Under the pieces are notes generated by a model. That model did not search any database and was not told the origin of the DNA. It was given only the letters and a program-made list of their open reading frames with translations. Source: Rhodoferax sp. UBA4127 (GTDB taxonomy: Bacteria > Pseudomonadota > Gammaproteobacteria > Burkholderiales > Burkholderiaceae_C). From it: DNA of 8,182 bases. The stretch covers positions 1 to 8,182 of the forward strand of contig DFWT01000279.1 of the NCBI GenBank assembly GCA_002381045.1, read 5' to 3'. Of the stretch, positions 6,463 to 8,182 are shown piece after piece. Both the position numbers and the translations under genes were made by a program. Position 1 is the first letter of the stretch, and the number at the start of each line of letters is the position of its first letter.

Positions 6463-7899
6463 TCAAGCGTGAGCAACCGCAGTCGGGATGGTGACGGTCA
6501 CCGAACGGCCCGCAGTCGCGGTCTTGATCGTGTTCCAGAGCATGATGAGCATACCGCCGAGGTACAAAAAGCCACCCGCCAAGCGCAACACATAGAAAGG
6601 GAAACTGGCTTTGACAGATTCCACAAAGGTGTAGGTCAAGGTGCCGTCAGCATTGATAGACCTCCACATCAGGCCTTGCATCACACCAGCAACCCAAAGC
6701 GCAGCAATATACAAAACGATGCCAATCGTCGCCATATAGAAGTGGACTTCAACGGCTTTCATGCTGTACATCTGAGTACGGCCAAACAGACGGGGGACCA
6801 AGTAGTACATGGAGCCCATGGTGACCAAGCCAACCCAGCCCAAGGCCCCAGAATGCACGTGACCGACTGTCCAGTCTGTGTAATGGGACAAGGCATTCAC
6901 CGTTTTGATGGCCATCATTGGACCTTCAAAGGTAGACATACCGTAAAAAGACAGCGACACAATCAGGAATCGCAAAATCGGATCATCACGCAGTTTGTGC
7001 CAAGCACCCGACAAGGTCATGATGCCGTTAATCATGCCGCCCCAGCTAGGTGCCAACAAGATCAATGAAAAAACCATTCCCAATGATTGAGCCCAGTCAG
7101 GCAGAGCCGTGTAATGCAGATGGTGCGGACCCGCCCACATGTACGTGAAGATCAATGCCCAGAAGTGAACGATCGACAGACGGTAAGAGTACACCGGGCG
7201 ACCTGCCTGCTTAGGAATGAAGTAGTACATCATGCCCAAGAAACCAGCTGTCAGGAAGAAGCCCACCGCATTGTGGCCGTACCACCACTGCACCATGGCA
7301 TCCTGGACACCAGCATATGCAGAGTAGGATTTCATGGCGCCGGCAGGAATCTCAGCGCTATTGACCAAATGCAACAAGGCTACCGCGAGAATCATCGCAC
7401 CAAAGAACCAGTTGGCCACGTAGATGTGCTTGACCTTACGGGTACCAATAGTGCCAAAGAAGTTGATCGCGTACGCTACCCAGACCAAAGTGATAAAAAT
7501 ATCAATGGGCCATTCCAGTTCCGCATATTCTTTTCCAGTGGTAAATCCAAGCGGCAACGACAGGGCGGCCGACAGAATGACCAATTGCCAACCCCAGAAG
7601 GTGAACGCCGCCAGTTTGTCACTAAAAATGCGAACTTGGCAGGTTCGTTGAACCACGTAGTACGAGGTGGCAAACAGTGCACAACCACCAAATGCAAAAA
7701 TCACGGCGTTGGTGTGCAGGGGCCGCAAACGACCGAACGACAAAAACGAAACACCCAAGTTGAGTTCTGGCCAGGCCAACTGGGCAGCGATGATCACGCC
7801 GACCAGCATACCGACCACGCCCCAAACGACGGTCATGATGGCAAACTGCCTAACGACTGTGTCGTTATAGCTCGTTGCCTGCGAATTTGGAAATGCCAT
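6463..7899 (-). CDS. ccoN: cbb3-type cytochrome c oxidase catalytic subunit I, CcoN
   Basis: The haem-copper catalytic subunit (C-type oxidase) that reduces O2 to water with high affinity and pumps protons across the inner membrane. The 478-residue product has about 12 transmembrane helices and all expected metal ligands: His62 ([10 protein letters not shown]) and His349 for low-spin haem b, His209 ([10 protein letters not shown]), His259 and His260 ([14 protein letters not shown]) for CuB, and His347 ([12 protein letters not shown]) for haem b3. Tyr253 ([10 protein letters not shown]) is in the place of the C-family cross-linked tyrosine. The start is ATG at 7897-7899, with AGAGG (7905-7909) five bases upstream; an in-frame GTG two codons earlier overlaps that ribosome-binding site and is rejected. 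It heads the N-O-Q-P operon and has a perfect Fnr box upstream. Confidence 0.98.
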   Translation of the reverse strand: MAFPNSQATSYNDTVVRQFAIMTVVWGVVGMLVGVIIAAQLAWPELNLGVSFLSFGRLRPLHTNAVIFAFGGCALFATSYYVVQRTCQVRIFSDKLAAFTFWGWQLVILSAALSLPLGFTTGKEYAELEWPIDIFITLVWVAYAINFFGTIGTRKVKHIYVANWFFGAMILAVALLHLVNSAEIPAGAMKSYSAYAGVQDAMVQWWYGHNAVGFFLTAGFLGMMYYFIPKQAGRPVYSYRLSIVHFWALIFTYMWAGPHHLHYTALPDWAQSLGMVFSLILLAPSWGGMINGIMTLSGAWHKLRDDPILRFLIVSLSFYGMSTFEGPMMAIKTVNALSHYTDWTVGHVHSGALGWVGLVTMGSMYYLVPRLFGRTQMYSMKAVEVHFYMATIGIVLYIAALWVAGVMQGLMWRSINADGTLTYTFVESVKASFPFYVLRLAGGFLYLGGMLIMLWNTIKTATAGRSVTVTIPTAVAHA

Positions 7900-7955
7900 G
7901 TTCACCTCTTTTCATTTAGACCGGCGGAGTGTGCCCGAGCAAAACACCGCCACAA

Positions 7956-7969
7956 TTGATACAAATCAA
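7956..7969 (-). promoter_or_regulatory. Perfect Fnr box upstream of ccoN
   Basis: TTGATACAAATCAA matches the Fnr/Anr consensus TTGAT-N4-ATCAA at all ten specified positions. It lies 56 nt upstream of the ccoN ATG. If it acts as a class II site (centre near -41.5) the start site would be near 7921. The -10 there is weak (CACACT, 7928-7933), which would make the promoter strongly dependent on the activator. It probably gives low-oxygen induction of ccoNOQP independently of the upstream ccoI-ccoS genes. Confidence 0.88.
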
Positions 7970-7988
7970 ATCGTTTCAAAAAAACTTA

Positions 7989-8123
7989 TCAATCCTTAAG
8001 AATTCGCTCTCCCTCTTGCTCGATGTCCTCAAACTGCCCGCTGTGAATCGCCCACCAGATGCCACCCAGAATAAAGAAGACCAAAACAACCGAAAAAGGC
8101 ACTAAAAAATACAGAATTTCCAT
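7989..8123 (-). CDS. ccoS: cbb3 oxidase assembly/maturation protein CcoS
   Basis: A 44-residue membrane protein found by translating the gap upstream of ccoN. It reads MEILYFLVPFSVVLVF, then FILGGIWWAIHSGQFEDIE and ends in EGERILKD. The single helix followed by W-A-(I/V)-x-S-G-Q-F-(D/E)-D-(L/I/M)-E is the CcoS signature. CcoS is required for insertion of redox cofactors (haem b and copper) into CcoN. Its ATG (8121-8123) overlaps the last base of the ccoI stop codon (TGATG), with AGGAGG (8128-8133) four bases upstream, so translation is likely coupled to ccoI. The next gene, ccoN, starts 89 nt downstream behind its own Fnr box. Confidence 0.95.
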   Translation of the reverse strand: MEILYFLVPFSVVLVFFILGGIWWAIHSGQFEDIEQEGERILKD

Positions 8124-8182
8124 CAGTCCTCCTGACTAAACTGAGCGGCGTTTGATAAACGCAAAGCGTTGAGCACAACCAA
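8123..8182 (-). CDS. ccoI: Copper-translocating P-type ATPase CcoI, C-terminal end (cut by window edge)
   Basis: Only the last 19 residues are present: LVVLNALRLSNAAQFSQED followed by TGA. The LVVLNALRL pattern is the standard end of the final transmembrane helix of CopA2/FixI/CcoI-type copper ATPases. The one-base overlap with ccoS supports CcoI rather than another P-type ATPase. CcoI supplies copper used to build the CuB centre of CcoN. Identification rests on this short tail plus context; the catalytic domains lie outside the window. Confidence 0.85.
   Translation of the reverse strand: MVVLNALRLSNAAQFSQED

Noticed and set aside
7087..7959. Long plus-strand open frame (290 codons) antisense to ccoN
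   Set aside because: It lies opposite the unmistakable CcoN with all metal ligands; the translation is rich in Arg, Gln and His with no domain, as expected of an antisense shadow.
1..8182. Possible mobile element, CRISPR array, tRNA/rRNA gene or attachment site
   Set aside because: No transposase or integrase frame, no regular direct repeats, and no tRNA-like or rRNA-like stretch was seen in the gaps; the window is densely packed with housekeeping and respiratory genes.

Overview
The window reads as ordinary chromosome from a beta-proteobacterium, most likely in the Burkholderiales (Comamonadaceae-like). This rests on the protein character (CcoN, HemN, Fnr, the SMC N-terminus), the short FixH-like protein typical of that group, and a moderate GC content (low-to-mid 50s by eye). 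Species cannot be fixed from the sequence alone. The theme is microaerobic/anaerobic respiration: a cbb3-type (C-family, high-affinity) cytochrome oxidase locus, its maturation factors, the oxygen sensor Fnr, and the oxygen-independent haem synthesis enzyme HemN.

Layout, left to right. 1-157 (minus) is the N-terminal start of the chromosome-condensation ATPase smc, cut by the window edge. 158-325 is a short gap. 326-1342 (minus) is dusA, a tRNA dihydrouridine synthase. 1386-2063 (minus) is a six-helix TauE/SafE (DsbD_2/UreH-like) membrane protein sitting 10 nt behind hemN (2074-3471, minus). fnr (3601-4329, plus) diverges from hemN; the short region between them holds two Fnr-type palindromes. 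fnr converges on a short FixH/CcoH-like gene (4352-4639, minus). Then come a rho-independent terminator (4680-4720) and the structural operon on the minus strand, transcribed right to left: ccoN (6463-7899), ccoO (5825-6451), ccoQ (5668-5811), ccoP (4742-5641). Upstream of ccoN is the small assembly gene ccoS (7989-8123), which overlaps by one base the 3' end of the copper P-type ATPase gene ccoI (8123-8182, cut by the window edge). ccoS, ccoQ and the ccoI tail were found by translating the gaps directly.

How it fits together (partly inference): low oxygen keeps the Fnr 4Fe-4S cluster intact. Fnr can then bind the perfect site TTGATACAAATCAA ahead of ccoN and the near-perfect site ahead of hemN, switching on the terminal oxidase and the haem pathway that feeds it. 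CcoI supplies copper for the CuB centre, and CcoS, the FixH-like protein and possibly the TauE/SafE-like protein assist assembly.

I found no previously undescribed system. The points worth a second look are local: ccoG is absent from its usual place between ccoP and ccoH, a terminator separates ccoP from ccoH, a candidate Fnr site overlaps the fnr translation-initiation region, and the FixH-like protein is short.
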